DNA of 64,000 nucleotides from Sabellastarte sp. h YS-2021 (GCA_964017235.1 OZ024933.1:58944255-59008254); one strand, 5' to 3'. Numbered from the stretch's first letter, positions 1 to 11,786 are shown. A program made the numbers and translations. Notes: generated by a model from the sequence alone, not told the origin.

Positions 1-299
1 GAACTTTTCAATTGGATGGGCTATCTCAATAATTTTTCTAACTGTTTCATTTTTCATGTACGGTAGTTGGTCCACCTAAATGAAAGAAAACACAAAAATA
101 ATACAATATCACTTGGAAAATAGCAGTTGGTTGTTCAGTACCCTCTGCCACTTTGAAGGGTTACTTTGCAAAGGCCAAGCTTATCTATCAAATAACTACA
201 GTGGTTTCATGTGTCATGTGACCTTTTATTTCTATTCAAAATATACTATTGGTGACATAACTCATTTGTTTGACACATTTCAAATTTATGGCAGCAATA
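1..299. other. Unassigned AT-rich sequence
   Basis: I see no coding similarity, repeat ends or RNA gene here. Short open frames exist but have no recognisable domain and ordinary AT-rich composition. Confidence 0.4.
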
Positions 300-521
300 T
301 TTAAGTCTTTGCTTACAAAAGTGAAGCTCACTCAAAGGTGGACTTAACTTTGAGCCCAAGACTTGGCCAAAGCTTTAGGGCTTGGTATTTTGTCAAATCC
401 ACTAAGTGAAAGACCACAGACTCAGTTTGAATTAAAGACAAACTTTAATTCTAAATCCAGACTAAGTTCTTTTCTGACACTGGCCCCTGGGCTAAGTTCC
501 TTTTTTGAAACCAACCCCAGG
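300..521. mobile_element. MITE terminus (GGGCTAAGT/CCAACCCC end)
   Basis: The stretch is built of alternating ACTTAACTTTGAGCCCAAGACT- and CTTTAATTCTAAATCCAGAC-like phrases. It ends with CTAAGTTCCTTTTTTGAAACCAACCCC. The reverse complement of this end (GGGGTTGGTTTCAAAAAAGG then AACTTAGCCC) resembles the ends of the two elements at 38172-40271, which start with GGGGTCAGTTTCATAAAATG and then ACTTAGCC. I therefore read it as one end of a related non-autonomous DNA element. The other end was not found. Confidence 0.45.
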
Positions 522-1265
522 TGTTTATCATATAGAATCTGCTATATTGAGTATATTCGTAGTCATAAGTTTAATGTACACATACATTGCTGGATTAGAT
601 TGGAACAGTCTATTTCTAGAACAGAAGATCTATATTTCATTGAAAATTAAGTTTTGCTTTATAGCTACATACTTGCCTTTTAGAATATACAATATTTTAT
701 CTAACATCTTAGGAAATATGCAACTATTTTCCTTAAACAAAAAAGAAAAAATAGATCTACAACAAAATTCTTTCAAAATGGTAATATTATGATGGCACTT
801 AGAGCTTAAGATCTGTTCTGAAAAAAATAAATGTGCCTAAAAATAGAGAGAAATTGAAAATCAGCAGTCCCTCTACCAGACAAAAACTTTCAAAACTAAG
901 CCACCCCATGACTAATTAATTTGTAAAATGACATGCAGTGTCTATTCAATAGTTAAGCCTTGCAAACCTTGAACAAAAATTGCCTCTTCCAAATATGTAA
1001 ATTTTTGGTGTTTCTCCCTGTGTTTTGAATAAACACCAAAACCAGGGTAAAACACTGCTTATTAAATAATGTCTAATGGGTCCTATCCCCAGTGACAGGA
1101 TAAAGAATCTCAGGGTCATCCCCTCTGTCTCTCAGTTAGGAGAATGTAAACCCCACTTGCAGGTTTTCACTATTGACTGGTATGTTCAATACTAATCAGT
1201 ACTGGACACTTTCTCTCTATGACCATATATGGAGGATTAATTTATTCATGTGAAAAGAAAACTTA
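522..1265. other. Unassigned sequence
   Basis: Nothing recognisable: AT-rich, no domain-bearing frame, no clear inverted or tandem repeat. Confidence 0.4.
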
Positions 1266-1735
1266 CAGGATTCGGGGCGGTGTACGGAAAAAGCCCATCA
1301 GGAAAAATGCCCATCAAGTGAATCCCATCAACAACAAAAAAAAACATCAGGAAAATTGCCCATCAGCTAAAGTGCTGGGTAGGAAAATTGCCCATTATTT
1401 TTTCAATTTAGTGTATCATATGTCTTGAGATCAGGCATAAAATGGGATATAAATTGAGGTTTACAACAGCCAAACCCCTCAAAAGTGACTAATAGCAGAA
1501 AATATTATAAATCTCGGCCCTATCGAGCCTTGCTCTCCAATCTTTTCTGGTATTGGCCAGCTAAATTGTATTTTGATGTCAGTATTTAAATATAACAATA
1601 CATTTTTAAAAAATTGATGGGCAATTTTCCTACCCATAACTTTAGCTGATGGGCAATTTTCTTGATGGGCTTTTTTGCTGATGGGATTCACTTGATGGAC
1701 ATTTATTCTGATGCTTTTTTCAGGGATTCGAGGAT
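1266..1735. mobile_element. Foldback element with CCCATCA/GGAAAATTGCC words
   Basis: The left arm (about 1266-1400) and right arm (about 1612-1735) are reverse complements over most of their length. Both contain iterated short phrases: GGAAAATTGCCCATCA, AAGTGAATCCCATCA and CAGCTAAAGT..TGGGTAGG. The outer ends are ACAGGATTCGGGG on the left and, read inward, TCCTCGAATCCCTGAA on the right. About 200 bp of non-repeated sequence separates the arms. There is no transposase, so this is a non-autonomous foldback/MITE-type element. Target duplications were not resolved. Confidence 0.65.
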
Positions 1736-2143
1736 TATATGTCTTGTTGATAACTTGGTTTGCAAACATTATCAGTTTAATAAGGTATGTTTAAACAACA
1801 GGTACATAATTCACAAAATGGAATCACTTAGTTCTACTTTATCCAAAATTAATTAATTTAGTTGTTCACTCTGTGTTTTAATCAGAATTTTAATTGATAA
1901 TCAGTTTTATTAACAGCACCTTTTACAAAAGTAAACTGAAAGAAGCAATTAAAATTCTAAAATAGTTTCATTAAATTTTATCAAAGGAAAACTATGAAAG
2001 TATCTGTTATTTAAAAATCAAATAGTTAAAACAATTATTATGGTGTACAAATTAATATCTATGTATGTTTCTCTATTTTTTTACAGTCACACAACTGTTA
2101 ATTACAAGCTCCTTTGATGTTTCTTTCATGTTATTATATTCAT
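1736..2143. other. Unassigned AT-rich sequence
   Basis: No supported feature. Confidence 0.4.
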
Positions 2144-2410
2144 GAAAGGAAAAAGTTAGGGGCCACGGTGGCATATTGTAACACTCTCGCCTCCCACCTC
2201 TGAGGCTGGGGTTGGATTCCTGGCACGGCCTCAAGTGGGAAAGCTGGTAGTTGCTTGCCGTTGGTCGGCAGTTAATAGTACAGAACCCTAATGAACTCTA
2301 TGTACTGGTTTCCTCTGCCCTTCCAACTACCCATTGTGATATGACCTGTACAGTGTTGAAAGTGACGTAAAACCCCAAACAAATAAATAAATAAAGAAAG
2401 GAAAAAGTTA
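2144..2410 (+). mobile_element. tRNA-derived SINE with 15-bp target duplication
   Basis: The 5' head GGGGCCACGGTGGC.. is tRNA-like, with a box-B-like GGTTGGATTCC about 50 bp in. The body is followed by GTTGAAAGTGACGTAAAACCCC and an (AAAT)n tail. The element is flanked by a perfect 15-bp direct repeat GAAAGGAAAAAGTTA at 2144-2158 and 2396-2410, the target-site duplication expected for LINE-driven retroposition. The same family recurs inverted at 6716-6932. Head and tail style match SINEs abundant in bivalves and other molluscs (family knowledge); I cannot assign the subfamily name. Confidence 0.88.
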
Positions 2411-2570
2411 CATTGTCTCGCAATCAAGTGTAACAAAACATGTAGAGACAAGTTGCAGAAAAGCCACAGTAATGGAAAACCCTTTAGTAGAAAAAAAAAA
2501 TCCAAAGTGGGTTTGAAAAATACCCAAATCTCCAAAACTTTGTATTTTCGTTACCAATATTAGGTGTGCA

Positions 2571-2655
2571 GACAAAATGCCGGTGGACGAAATGCCAGTG
2601 AAATTTGCATAGGCAGACAAAAATGCCGGCTGGTTGGAGTAGGATGGACAATATA
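2571..2655. repeat. Short repeat, GACAAAATGCCGG words (copy 1)
   Basis: Contains GCAGACAAAATGCCGGTGGA, GAAATGCCAGTG, GCAGACAAAAATGCCGGC and AGGATGGACA in series. The reverse complement of 6130-6245 carries the same phrases in the same order (GACAAAATGCTGG, ACAAAATGCGG, CAGACACAAAATGCTGGCCGG, AGGATGGACAAAATG). They are therefore two members of one small dispersed family in opposite orientation. Confidence 0.6.
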
Positions 2656-2797
2656 CAGGTTTCATCAAATCATATTTCAATGAAAAAAATTACACTGAAT
2701 TGACAGTTAAAAACAAACACTTTAACACAGAAATACATTTTTAAGTACTATTGGCACATTATATTTGAAAAAGTGAATATTCAACATTGATACATTT
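2656..2797. other. Unassigned spacer
   Basis: No supported feature. Confidence 0.3.
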
Positions 2798-4514
2798 CGG
2801 GGGCAGTGTCCAGGCATTGGCCCAGTCAGTCCTCCTCCAACATTCAGAAAGTTACTGCATGGTGGAGTATAATGTTACTACCCCTACCTGCTTTTGGGGT
2901 TTGGGTAGTTTTTTGTAATGTCAATATGTGGGGTTATACATAGAACGCACCACAAGAACCAGTTTCTCCCTATCACTGATTATAATCACCAATTTTAATT
3001 TCAATCCCTCATATAGCACCAAATTGACCTCCAAGTTTGGCTTCAAGGTCAGAGCATGACCTATTCTCAGGGTCACTGCCAATCGACCTTAATATGACCT
3101 CAGAGGTCACGCTTGGGCCTCAAGGGGTCACAGCACAGACATAGGGCAAGGGGTGGTGACCTTTGGGGGTAGACAGGGTTGACCTGGGACAGGTCAAAGC
3201 TTTGAACTATGTAAAAATCTGACCTTGGAAAGGTCAAAGTTTAGAACAGTGTTAAAATCTAGTCCATTTTACATGTAACTTTATTTAAGCCATCATTATA
3301 GTATCATCTATTTCATGCTGTGTATTTTAATAATGGAAATGTACATATATATATTAGTTGTCAGATTGTATATCACTTGTGTACGAAAAATTTATATACA
3401 TACATATATAATAAAATTTTTAATCCTCTGGTGTTGCTTGTTGGAGTTGGGGACTGTCGGGGGCAGTGTCCAGGCATTGGCCCAGTCAGTCCTCCTCCAA
3501 CCTTAAAGGCTGGGTTGGGAACCAGACCAGGGGTTGCTATGTTGGGGTCATCAGGGGTCTCAGCCCTTAAGGCAGGGAGGTTTTTAAATTTATTGGCTGA
3601 GGCAGCATCACCTGGCATTTCCCTCCAAAAATTTCTGGGAATGATCATTATGTGACAAGAATCTGAACAGTCAACAGGGACTTTTTGATCCCACCCACCC
3701 TTTCCCTAACCTGGAGTGTTCACTGGAAGGTGGTGTGTCTCGCTAACTTCACACCCCTATTGCGCAGGGGGGGGGGCTCTGCAGCGTGCGCCAAGGCTGG
3801 TCAACAATGGCGTTCACGGGTTCGAGCTCTTGTTAGGCTTCAGGCTGCCTTCTCCTGACCTCCAGGTTATTTCAAACATTCCACCACATCTTATTCTTCA
3901 TCTGTCTTTCCTTCTGATGACCCCGAAGTTAATAGGGATACCACACATTGTGGCTAGAGGGGTAGTTTTTTGTAATGTCAATATGTGGGGTTATACATAG
4001 AACGCACCACAAGAACCAGTTTCTCCCTATCACTGATAAAAATCACCAATTTTAATTTCAATCCCTCATATAGCACCAAATTGACCTCCAAGTTTGGCTT
4101 CAAGGTCAGAGCATGACCTATTCTCAGGGTCACTGCCAATCGACTTTAATATGACCTCAGAGGTCACGCTTGGGCCTCAAGGGGTCACAGCACAGACATA
4201 GGGCAAGGGGTGGTGACCTTTGGGGGTAGACAGGGTTGACCTGGGAAAGGTCAAAGCTTTGAACTATGTAAAAATCTGACCTTGGAAAGGTCAAAGTTTA
4301 GAACAGTGTTAAAATCTAGTCCATTTTACATGTAACTTTATTTAAGCCATCATTATAGTATCATCTATTTTATGCTGTGTATTTTAATAATGGAAATGTA
4401 CATATATATATTAGTTGTCAGATTGTATATCACTTGTGTACGAAAAATTTATATACATACATATATAATAAAATTTTTAATCCTCTGGTGTTGCTTGTTG
4501 GAGTTGGGGACTGT
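2798..4514 (+). repeat. Large tandem duplication, units of 660 and 1057 bp
   Basis: Unit A (2798-3457) and unit B (3458-4514) both start with CGGGGGCAGTGTCCAGGC and end with GTTGGAGTTGGGGACTGT. From GTAGTTTTTTGTAATGTCAA onward (about 2905 in A, 3962 in B) they are almost identical for about 550 bp. Between the shared start and this block, A has only about 65 bp and B about 460 bp, so A has lost (or B gained) about 400 bp. The shared block is dense in AGGTCA/TGACCT words. Identical short open frames at 3320 and 4377 are duplication shadows, not genes. Confidence 0.85.
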
Positions 4515-5837
4515 AACACTTATATCACTCATTTCTGTCACAAAATAGACATTGGTACCAATATAGAAAACATTTGTATGTTATATGTTACACTAATGGA
4601 ACACATTTCTGTCACAAAATAACAATATCATTTCAGTCAAATTCTAGAATTCTATGCCCAATGCCATTCAAAAAGTCTTCAATTGAGATGGTTTGGTTTG
4701 ACCTCTGCATACATATGTCGGAACCATATATATGTTACAGTAAATATGTAAAATCAGCAAATATTTACTGATTTGGTCAGTTATTCCCTGGAAATTTTAG
4801 TAAATACACCTATTTACTGTTTTTTTAGTCAAGTAAATATGTGTATTTACTAAAATCATCATGAAGACTTTGTATCTTAAATAGTTGGGTGTTATCTGCT
4901 ATGTCTTCATATTAACAGTTATTTTAAACTTTAAATGGCTTTGTCATATTCAAAGTTTGATACTTGTTTACAATCCAGCACTGGGATAACCATTTAGCAT
5001 CATTTTATCATTTGAAGAGCATTTGCATGTGACATGTGATAAAAACTTGTAATATTTTTTTTTCATTTAAAATAAATTGTAACATAAATAGACAAGTTTA
5101 TATATTTAAATATCCAAACATTTATTAAATTATGATGCTTTATGTATAAGGAACAACAAGCCAAGGTAATAAGATTAAGATATATTTCTTGTTCAAGAAC
5201 TGAATTTCACTGTAGTTTTAACAATGTATTTTAACAATGTATTTTCCAAAAGTCACCAATAAAATTTAGATCTATAATTAGCGTTGAATAAAACTGCCCT
5301 TTAATGTTGTCCCTTCAATAGAGGAAGCCACACCATAACCATGGATGCTTTGAAAGAGATTAAGTCCGCCTGAAAGACTATGATGAAATCCAATTAGGGG
5401 CCAGTTGGCCTACTGATTTCACACTGACGTGTATTAAAAGACAACATGTAACAATGCATTGCCAACTGAACATCGTATTCAATCGAATACGTGTTCGATT
5501 AGGTCCTTGTAAAAAATAATCTCCCAGAGTTTTTCACTTGACAAAATGCATGACGACGTTCATCTACAAATGAAACATCAACACTGCATGTACAAAACTA
5601 ACACACCAGCTGAAGTCCGCGTAATATTTTAAAGAAAAATGCATGAAATATTCATAGATATAGATCAAATAAGTCAAAATTAGAGGGTCAGTTATATTAT
5701 GTTTCACATATTTGTTAACCTACTTCACCAATGACCACCCACGTCTATATTTAGTGCATAAAAACTATTTTCTAAAGTTATCGCCTGCTTGGTAACCCAT
5801 AGACAGTGAATTTCAGCTTCCTTCATCAATCCTAACC
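4515..5837. other. Mostly unassigned; small palindromic AGTAAATA block
   Basis: At 4735-4860 short words TTTTAGTAAATACAC and GTGTATTTACTAAAA occur as inverted pairs, a miniature of the word-array pattern seen elsewhere in the window. The rest (4860-5837) is AT-rich with no recognisable feature. Confidence 0.4.
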
Positions 5838-5902
5838 CCTCGATTATCCGACCCGATTGTATGTCTCTCATTGGGTTTAGATAATTGAGGTTCTACTGTA
5901 TG
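5838..5902. mobile_element. pogo/Tigger-like MITE end fragment
   Basis: CCCCTCGATTATCCGACC near the left and GATAATTGAGGTTCTACTGTA at the right form an imperfect inverted pair. The TCGATTATCCG / GAGGTTCTACTGTA style is typical of pogo/Tigger-type element termini in animal genomes (family knowledge). Only the ends are present, so it is a deleted copy at best. Confidence 0.4.
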
Positions 5903-6129
5903 TACTGTAACATATATACTTTTTACATATTCTTTGTCTTTTCTTGGGCGGTTGTCCATGGGCAGCTTGGAGCAAATCGGTAAGTGTCAGAGCTGCCTCA
6001 TCTCTCGAATGATCTATGAGCCTTCAAATTAAAGGATGGCCCTGTCCCAGTTATATCAAAAACTATTCATTTTTAAGATTGAAATATTTTAAAATTTGGG
6101 GATTTACTGTGAAAATAAACTAATTAAAA

Positions 6130-6245
6130 TTTTTTTCAGAGACCCGCATTTTGTCCATCCTGCCCCAAATCCGGCCAGCATTTTGTGTCTGGCCATGCAA
6201 TTTTGACCGCATTTTGTGTACCAGCATTTTGTCCTGGATTCCAGA
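6130..6245. repeat. Short repeat, GACAAAATGCCGG words (copy 2, inverted)
   Basis: Reverse-complement partner of the block at 2571-2655, with phrases such as GCATTTTGTCCATCCTGCC and CCAGCATTTTGTGTCTGGCC. It lies between unassigned AT-rich stretches (5903-6129 and 6246-6411) in which I see nothing else. Confidence 0.55.
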
Positions 6246-6411
6246 TATTATAAGCTTTGAATTTCACCTGACCCTTCTGTTATATCTATGTTATGTGGTG
6301 CACATTACTTTTGTATTTTAAAACATGTGGTTCAGCATTATAAATTGTTTATAACATATTAAAAAGCTGTCTTAGTTCTTTGATTATTATGTATCATTTC
6401 ATGAATTTTTA

Positions 6412-6700
6412 ATTAGGGATTTTTTCCACTCTGGGTTTTATAGAGTTTTTTTCTACTACGGACTTTTTCCATTTAATTTGGAAATTGGTACAAAATTGCT
6501 TGTTCTGAAATATCCACTAACAAAATATCAATGCCCCGGACTAGCCATGCCCCCACCCTTTCAGAAATCCTGTATCTGCCTCTGCCTACAATGAGTGCAG
6601 GAAAAAAAGCCTGGTGGAAAAAATGGCAGTGGAAAGAAATCCTGGTGGAAAGAAAGCCTGGTCTGTTTTTGAAAAGATGGAAAAAAGCCTGGTGTCTTTG
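6412..6700. repeat. Word repeat, GGAAAAAAGCCTGGTGG type
   Basis: 6412-6480 has GGGATTTTTTCCACT and CGGACTTTTTCCATT. 6590-6700 has several GGAAAGAAAGCCTGGTGGAAA-type phrases in the opposite sense, so the two ends could pair. It shares design (short A-run phrase alternating with a GCC..GG phrase) but not sequence with 1266-1735 and 2571-2655. It directly abuts the inverted SINE at 6716. A 118-residue open frame here is a by-product of the SINE and these repeats. Confidence 0.45.
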
Positions 6701-6715
6701 TTTAGGTTTAATACA

Positions 6716-6932
6716 TACATTTATTTGTTGTTTTAGGTCGTGTTCAACAGCCATGGTCATATTGCGACGAGTAGTTACAGGTGGAGGAAACCAGTGCGTA
6801 CTGCACTGTAAACCACCGGGCATCGGCAAGTAACTACCAACTTTCCAACATGAAGCGCCCGGCCCGAGATTCGAACCGGCGGCCTCAGAGGTTGGAGGTG
6901 AGAATTCTAACCACTACACCTCCGAGCCCCCC
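6716..6932 (-). mobile_element. tRNA-derived SINE, second copy (inverted)
   Basis: Read on the minus strand it begins GGGGGCTCGGAGGTGTAGTGG (box A region). It continues through a textbook box B, GGTTCGAATCTC, then the body shared with the SINE at 2159 (GTTGGAAAGTTGGTAGTTAC, ACTGGTTTCCTC). It ends in CGACCTAAAACAACAAATAAATG. Box B is closer to consensus than in the plus-strand copy. I could not identify an unambiguous target-site duplication. Confidence 0.85.
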
Positions 6933-7123
6933 TAGTATAACCTACAATGTAAGTTTTATATGTTATGGTGTCCAATGCTTTTTCCCCAGGCTTTTAAATT
7001 TTATTAAGAGTGATCAACAGAAAAATAAAAATGTAATAAAACACTCCAAACATATATGTGTGTTTACATTTGTAATTATCCATGAAGCACACTAAATTAT
7101 TAGAATTGAAATACTTGATGATG
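6933..7123. other. Unassigned spacer
   Basis: No supported feature. Confidence 0.3.
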
Positions 7124-8784
7124 TTGGAGCCCAACTTAGGAGTCAGCCCATCTTAAGATGGGCTATAGCCAACTTAGGATCCTAAGAACATGTCAGCCCA
7201 ACTTAAGATAATAAAATTCAAGAGTGATTTTTATGTCAAATATACAGTAATATAAACCATTTACAAGGAAATTATTTTCATGAAAAAGATGACATTGATA
7301 TACTTAACTGACCCTTGTACAGAAATACTTTGTACTTATTTTTTATTTTATATAAATATGTTTAACTTATCTAACCTCAACAAAAAGTGTTTAATTGCAG
7401 AAACTAAAATGAAATGTGTTTTCTGAGCCTCATAAGCATTAAAATATTCCTTTGATAGTCTGTGTCTATGTCTTTCACAGGAATGATTTCTTAATTGGAT
7501 TTGTGCCTATTGTTTCAACATTCTATTGATGTTGATTTGTTTCACTTGGGGTGGGTGAAGTACACAATAGGGAATACCCCAAATCATAAAGTGAAACAAA
7601 TCAACATCAAAGAAATCTCTAAATATAATGAGACTTAATTCTATCAAACCTATGAGGGGGAAAGCCAAATATAGTGGGTGATTTTATGGGTGAGCCTGAT
7701 TGTATATTTTAAGTTTAAAGAAGAATTATAAAATTGCTTTTTTATATTATTAGACAGTATTTAAACAGGATTTATAAAGAACTTTATCTTTGGAGTTCAG
7801 TACCACTAATTAATTGGAAAATGCAATTAAATTCAAACAAGTTAATTTGATGAATTTAGTTAAACAAAATGATGCATAAAATTGATAAAAATTGATAAAG
7901 TACACATTGCACAAAAAATTGGTGCTTTCTATTAACTTGTGTGGCTAAATGTCCATTTAAGAACTTAACATTAAACATTTGAAAATTGTGATTAAATTAA
8001 TCAGTTTGTTTTGTCTTTCAACTATGCCTAATTAATCCTGTTAGCTAGTCATTCAACCAGAGGTGAAAGAAATCAAGTTCAAAAGAGTGCTAGAACAAAA
8101 GGTAAATCTAAGACTAATCCAGTTATTAAGTCATACACATAGTCAAACAAATCAACTTAAAAGAAATGTTGAAACAATAGATATATCACAATCTAATCCA
8201 GTTGCCTAATCACTTCCCACAAGTGAAACAAATCAAGTTGAAAGCAATGGTTGAACAATAGAAATTGACACCTTATGACCTAATGACCCTCCCATTGTCA
8301 AATTAATTGAGACAGAATAAGGGAATTAAGATTAATCCTATCAATGCATAATGAGGTAAAGAAAAGAAGTTACATTTTAGTAGAAAAATAAGTAAATAAT
8401 ACTTTAATTTCAAAAATAAAAACTATGTGTGCAAATTATAAGTTGGGCTAATACCTGTTACCAAATCTTCAGATGGGATAAGCACAACAAATGTTCAATA
8501 ATATTTCATATACATATACTGTATAATTGAAATATAAGTATTGAAATAAACTAGCACAGTTATATTCAATTTCATGATTAAAACCACCAATGGAGTGTGA
8601 CATAAATTAATATGAAACTAGCTGGTTAATATTGAATTTTAGCTTTAAAATCATTCCTGAGTTACTTATCCTAAGTTGGGCTGATATGTTCTAGCCCATC
8701 TTAAGATAGGCTACCCAACTTAGGATCCTAAGTTGGGCTATAGCCCATCTTAAGATGGGCTGACTCCTAAGTTGGGCTCCAACA
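7124..8784. mobile_element. 1.66-kb foldback transposon with palindromic TIRs
   Basis: The outer ends TTGGAGCCCAACTTAGGAGT and its inverse (8765-8784) are perfect terminal inverted repeats. Inward each TIR is made of perfect palindromic words: AGCCCATCTTAAGATGGGCT and CTTAGGATCCTAAG. The right side carries an extra set of words (8655-8735). Internally, 7529-7547 and 7591-7609 form an inverted pair (TGATGTTGATTTGTTTCACT). A degenerate tandem repeat of AACAAATCAAGTTGAAA-type units runs through about 8050-8340. There is no transposase frame, so it is non-autonomous. Confidence 0.82.
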
Positions 8785-8879
8785 ATGACACACCACTAAA
8801 CAAAATACTTGGCCAAAATAGGCTCACAATTATGTCAGTATCCTTGGGTTACAATCTATATATGGTGGACTTGAAACAG

Positions 8880-9142
8880 CTGGGGATTCAGTCAAGTGTG
8901 ACATTTTTTTCTAAATAGACCCATAATCTGGTTCAAGGGTTTTGATAAATAAGAGACAGAAAAAGTAATATTTTTAATATTTGCATAAATATTAGGGGGT
9001 TAATATTTGGCACAGTACTAAAGGGATAATACACCTATTATTTGAGGTATTAACATTGAAAATATATGAAAGACTCTTTGTGTTACTGAGGTTCAAAGTA
9101 AAAAAATACCAAAATTAGACCCATAAACTGATTAACGCTTCT
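8880..9142. repeat. Interspersed repeat (ACCCATAA / TACACCTATTATTTGAGGTATTAAC)
   Basis: The phrases GGGATAATACACCTATTATT, GAGGTATTAACATTGAAAATATATGA and ATTAGACCCATAAACTGATTA recur as the reverse complement at 57600-57745. Partial copies occur at 56285-56400 and 53728-53830. It is a dispersed non-coding family without visible ends. Confidence 0.6.
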
Positions 9143-9414
9143 ATGTATTTCTTCTCATCCACCATACAGTTTTTAATTGTGATATCATTTGTTTTATGTA
9201 TTGACAGCCAAAACATATCAAATAAAATGTGAACATGTATTTCTTCTCACCTACCATATAGTTATAAATTGTGATATCATTTGTTTTATGTTTTGAAAGG
9301 CAAACATATCAAATAAAATGTGAAAATGTATTTCTTCTCATCCACCATACAGTTATACAAATTGTGATATCATTTGTTTTACGTATTGAAAGCCAAAATA
9401 TATGAAATAAAATG
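9143..9414 (+). repeat. Tandem repeat, three units of about 92 bp
   Basis: Units start at 9143, 9235 and 9326 with ATGTATTTCTTCTCA(T/C)C. Each continues through ACCATA(C/T)AG and TTGTGATATCATTTGTTTTA to CATATCAAATAAAATGTG. Divergence between units is a few bases each. Confidence 0.85.
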
Positions 9415-11786
9415 TCTACACCAAATTGAAGGAAAAAACCCAGAGTACTCAAAATAAAGAAAACATTATAATTACCTGCGGATTTCTGCTCCACATAACC
9501 GCACCCTCACGTGTAAAACAGTAATAGCCAATCAAGAATAACATGCACACACAAAGGACAACCTTTAGGACAGTTTGTCTATTCATATTTATATCTGTTA
9601 TTAATATGTATTCCTTTTGTCTTTACAGTTTTTTTAACTCCACTTGACAACTGGGAATGACTGTGTGCACCTGAACAAACGGTGTCATTGACAACAAACA
9701 GTACTGAGGCTTGTGCTGAAACATCCACTTATTAGGTCATGGCAAACACTGAGTCTTAGAGTACCAATTACACCAAATCTGCGAAATTGCCCATTTCCCG
9801 AAAAGGCCAGTTCACTTTAACATTTTATGAAATGGGCAAAGTGATATATACAGAAGTTTATCATTCATTTTTTGTTTGTTTGTTATTGCTCAACCTTTGT
9901 GGTGCACATTTAATATTATATTTCATTTTTTATTGAACTGAATTATCACATAAAAATGATAAACCTTGCCTTAAATAGAAAGTGTGCGCTGGTTTAAAGG
10001 TGCTTAAAACCTTTATTATCACTTTTTTCAATTTAAGTACATTGCTCAGTGAAATAATATCTTAGTTTATAATCAATATTCAATGTTATAATTCCCCATG
10101 TACATAATTACACCAACCAAAATCTATATAAAATAAATATAAATACTTTAAATAATTAAAGTAAAAAAATAAAATAAAATAAAATTTCTTGATCCACGAC
10201 AGTCTGATCCACAGTCCAATACAATTCAAATGAATAAGTATAGCAAATATAGCAGACAGGGCTGCAAGATAATTACCCCCCTGCTAGATATTTACCCCCA
10301 TCTCTGTTAGATATATATATTATTCATTTATTCAAGTGACAAGTGTTATATGATTACAATAATATTACAGAGATTGAAACGTAACACAGAAAAGAACACC
10401 CAGCCTGTAAGGCTTATTAGTCACTATATATAGAACACACAATGGGACAATAAATTTGTGTGTTTAGTCAAGTGGACAGTTGTCAATACATGTTTATCAG
10501 TAACAGTTCCCAACACCCACCAGGCAAATTTCAAACTTGACCTTGAGGAGTACATATGTCAAACCAAGGGCCTTACAATAGCATATAATTAAAGAAGCAT
10601 TGCGGGTATATAATTTTTATTAATCTTTAACATTTTAATGAACACTAATAGTATTTACAATCCAGAGTTCGAGTTTAAGTCATGCTAAAACTGGCATAGG
10701 GACACCTTAATCACAGGACAATGGAAACATGCACTTAACTTAAAATTGTTATCCAAGTCGAATAACCAAATGGTTTAGAAGATAAAGTATAAGTGGATGA
10801 AGGTGAGGTGACCCTATGCCAGTGTAAGTTAAACTTAGTGGATACTTAAACTGATTTACATGTTTATCAGTAACAATGCCTAAGACTGTTTTGAGGTGTT
10901 TTGGGGTGACAGTTTATACATTTAGACGTTTACAAGCAAAATGATTAACTTAATCACAATTTTAAGTATTTACATACTAAGTTCTAAATAGTCAATTATC
11001 CACATAACCTAGCAAAAAGATGCAATTTTATGTGAATATCAGAGTGTTAAATCACCAAATTCTTCAGATTGATATTTATGTTTAATTACATTTTCGTTTT
11101 AATTTGCATTGGCTTGTGAAAATATAGTTCTTTTAATAATTCTTTGTTAAATTAAGTAATGAGGCTCAACCGTATAATCACCACTATGTATGTTTGCACC
11201 CTCAAAAGTTTAATATGTGTAAGCCTCAATATTTTAGACACTACTTTGATGTGATTTGTCTCACTTCATAGTTTGGGGCTATTTTCCAAAGACATTGCAT
11301 AAAATAATATAAATAATATAATAAATTATGTGAATATTATTATTAGTGTTTAAAAGAAATTTCAACAAAAAGGTGCATTTTTGTATAAGACTTGATGCAA
11401 TAATTATTTTGTTCATCATGCAAGAATATAAAATCAACATAAATAAATAATAAATGCATGTGTTTGCTTTGCCCCCCATCAATATCAAATACAATGCAAG
11501 TGTTTCACTGCAAGTTACAACCCAAGAAGTAAAGCAAGTTGGGAATAAAATTATTTATTAATACACATATATATACTACATATATTTATACACATACAAA
11601 TATAAACTACACTAAAACTATTACTAAAAACTAACTATTACTAAAACTAAAACTATTACTGATTTGGGATTTGGACCATTTAAGGACCACTGTAACGAAT
11701 CCAGCTTGAGGAATGACGTCACCTTGACATAAGTGGACAAGGGGGGAATTCGGCTACAGAGGGGGGGGGGGGGCATGTTCGAAAGC
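9415..11786. other. Long AT-rich stretch, no gene; one hairpin repeat
   Basis: The only structures I see are an inverted pair at about 10673-10708 and 10799-10833 (AAACTGGCATAGGGACACCTT against AAGGTGAGGTGACCCTATGCCAGT), which would form a roughly 160-bp foldback, an ACTATTACTAAAA simple repeat at 11590-11660, and a 16-18-base G run at 11760-11777. Open frames at 9309 and 11279 are low-complexity and show no domain. Confidence 0.5.

Noticed and set aside
3320..4622. Near-identical small frames beginning MYFNNGNVHIYIS
   Set aside because: They arise from the tandem duplication of non-coding repeat sequence.
6473..6833. Overlapping 100-118-residue frames on both strands
   Set aside because: They lie across the inverted SINE and the adjacent word repeat.
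11760..11777. Long G runs (also 18553-18570) as quadruplex regulatory sites
   Set aside because: Simple homopolymers common in such genomes; no context that gives them a role.
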